From NCBI GenBank assembly GCA_905193725.1, contig CAJJPW010000027.1, forward strand, positions 1 to 14,104: 14,104 nt of DNA, written 5' to 3'. The stretch is from an uncultured Eubacteriales bacterium (lineage in GTDB: Bacteria; Bacillota; Clostridia; Christensenellales; Christensenellaceae). A program made the position numbers and the translations under genes. How positions within the stretch are numbered: position 1 is the stretch's first letter; the number at the start of each line of letters is the position of its first letter. This document shows positions 13,618 to 14,104 of the stretch, in pieces. Below the pieces are notes generated by a model. That model was not told the origin of the DNA. It saw nothing but the letters and a program-made list of their open reading frames with translations, and searched no databases.

Positions 13618-14104
13618 ATGGAGAAACAACAAATTTTAAATCAATTGCAGGAATGCGGCGTAGTAGCTGTAGTGAGAGCAGATAGCGAAGAACAGGCGAT
13701 GAAGATCGCCGATGCTTGCATCAAAGGCGGCGTAAAGGGCATTGAGATCACCTTTACTGTACCTGGTGCGGCAGATATCATCAAAGCCCTCACCCAAAAG
13801 TACTCCCCAGAGGAGATGATTGTGGGTGCTGGTACTGTACTGGATGCGGAAACTGCGAGAACAGCCATTCTGGCCGGTGCAAACTACATTGTGAGCCCCT
13901 GCCTGGATGTAGCTACTGTAAAAATGTGTTTGCGTTACCAAATCGCCTGTATGCCTGGTGCAATGACCATCAAAGAGGCTGTAGAGTGCATGGAAGCGGG
14001 AGCAGATATTGTGAAGATCTTCCCTGGCAACCTGTTTGGACCGAAAATCATCAAAGCCATCAAGGGGCCGATTCCCCAGATGAAGATGATGCCTACCGGT
14101 GGTG
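13618..14104 (+). CDS. eda: KDPG/4-hydroxy-2-oxoglutarate aldolase, 3' end outside window
   Basis: An open frame from ATG 13618 to the window edge, 162 codons seen of about 210 expected. GGAGG lies five bases before the ATG. The catalytic Glu is E43 (GIEITFT) and the Schiff-base Lys is K133 (DIVKIFPG), close to E45 and K133 of the E. coli enzyme. GAGTVLD (70-76), IVSPCLD (91-97) and MPTGG (158-162) are the family phosphate-loop and barrel motifs. The family cleaves 2-keto-3-deoxy-6-phosphogluconate or related 2-keto-3-deoxy acids to pyruvate and an aldehyde. The arginine usual after the catalytic Glu in E. coli (TLRT) is replaced (TFTVPGA), which may alter substrate preference. It is the last gene visible in the operon and suggests that carbon leaves this pathway as pyruvate plus a small aldehyde. 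Confidence 0.92.
   Translation, partial: MEKQQILNQLQECGVVAVVRADSEEQAMKIADACIKGGVKGIEITFTVPGAADIIKALTQKYSPEEMIVGAGTVLDAETARTAILAGANYIVSPCLDVATVKMCLRYQIACMPGAMTIKEAVECMEAGADIVKIFPGNLFGPKIIKAIKGPIPQMKMMPTGG

Noticed and set aside
7283..14104. Sulfoglycolytic Entner-Doudoroff pathway (dehydrogenase, lactonase, aldolase)
   Set aside because: No sugar-acid dehydratase or sulfolactaldehyde dehydrogenase is seen, and the extra shikimate-DH-like and cupin genes do not belong to it.

Overview
The window looks like chromosomal DNA of an anaerobic member of the Bacillota, probably class Clostridia. The grounds are strong AGGAG-type ribosome binding sites, AT-rich promoters with near-consensus TATAAT boxes, a group-B type [FeFe] hydrogenase, a Firmicute-style ABC exporter pair and an AI-2E family transporter. 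No phage, transposon, CRISPR, rRNA or tRNA was seen. The organism assignment is inference from gene content.

Region 1 (1-2500). The window opens inside a gene whose product fuses the C-terminal part of NH3-dependent NAD+ synthetase (NadE) to a complete nicotinamidase (PncA-like) domain. It converges on an AI-2E family membrane protein on the minus strand. Two hairpins lie at the convergent junction.

Region 2 (2459-6929). A consensus-like promoter precedes a closely spaced plus-strand set: monomeric [FeFe] hydrogenase, ABC ATPase, ABC permease (13-base overlap with the ATPase gene) and a small nitroreductase. A hairpin with a seven-T run closes the set.

Region 3 (6930-14104, running off the right edge). 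After a 410-base gap with two promoters, a possible leader ORF and an operator-like dyad, seven catabolic genes follow on the plus strand: a GatD-like zinc polyol dehydrogenase, a Gfo/Idh/MocA oxidoreductase, a phosphotriesterase-family hydrolase (probable lactonase), a divergent shikimate-dehydrogenase-like protein, a cupin-type phosphoglucose isomerase homologue, a D-2-hydroxyacid dehydrogenase and a KDPG/KHG-type aldolase cut by the window end. Together they suggest oxidation of a polyol, cyclitol or unusual sugar, opening of a lactone or ring, isomerisation and redox adjustment, and cleavage of a 2-keto-3-deoxy acid. Neither a kinase nor a dehydratase is visible in the window. I cannot match this gene set to a pathway I know, so it is the best candidate here for an undescribed system.

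The junctions in region 3 are unusually rich in inverted repeats. The most striking is a 20-bp-arm dyad at 9633-9676 that overlaps the -35 position of an internal promoter, so the phosphotriesterase-to-aldolase half may be separately controlled. Several other junctions contain hairpins without a T-run, more like RNA processing or stability elements than terminators.
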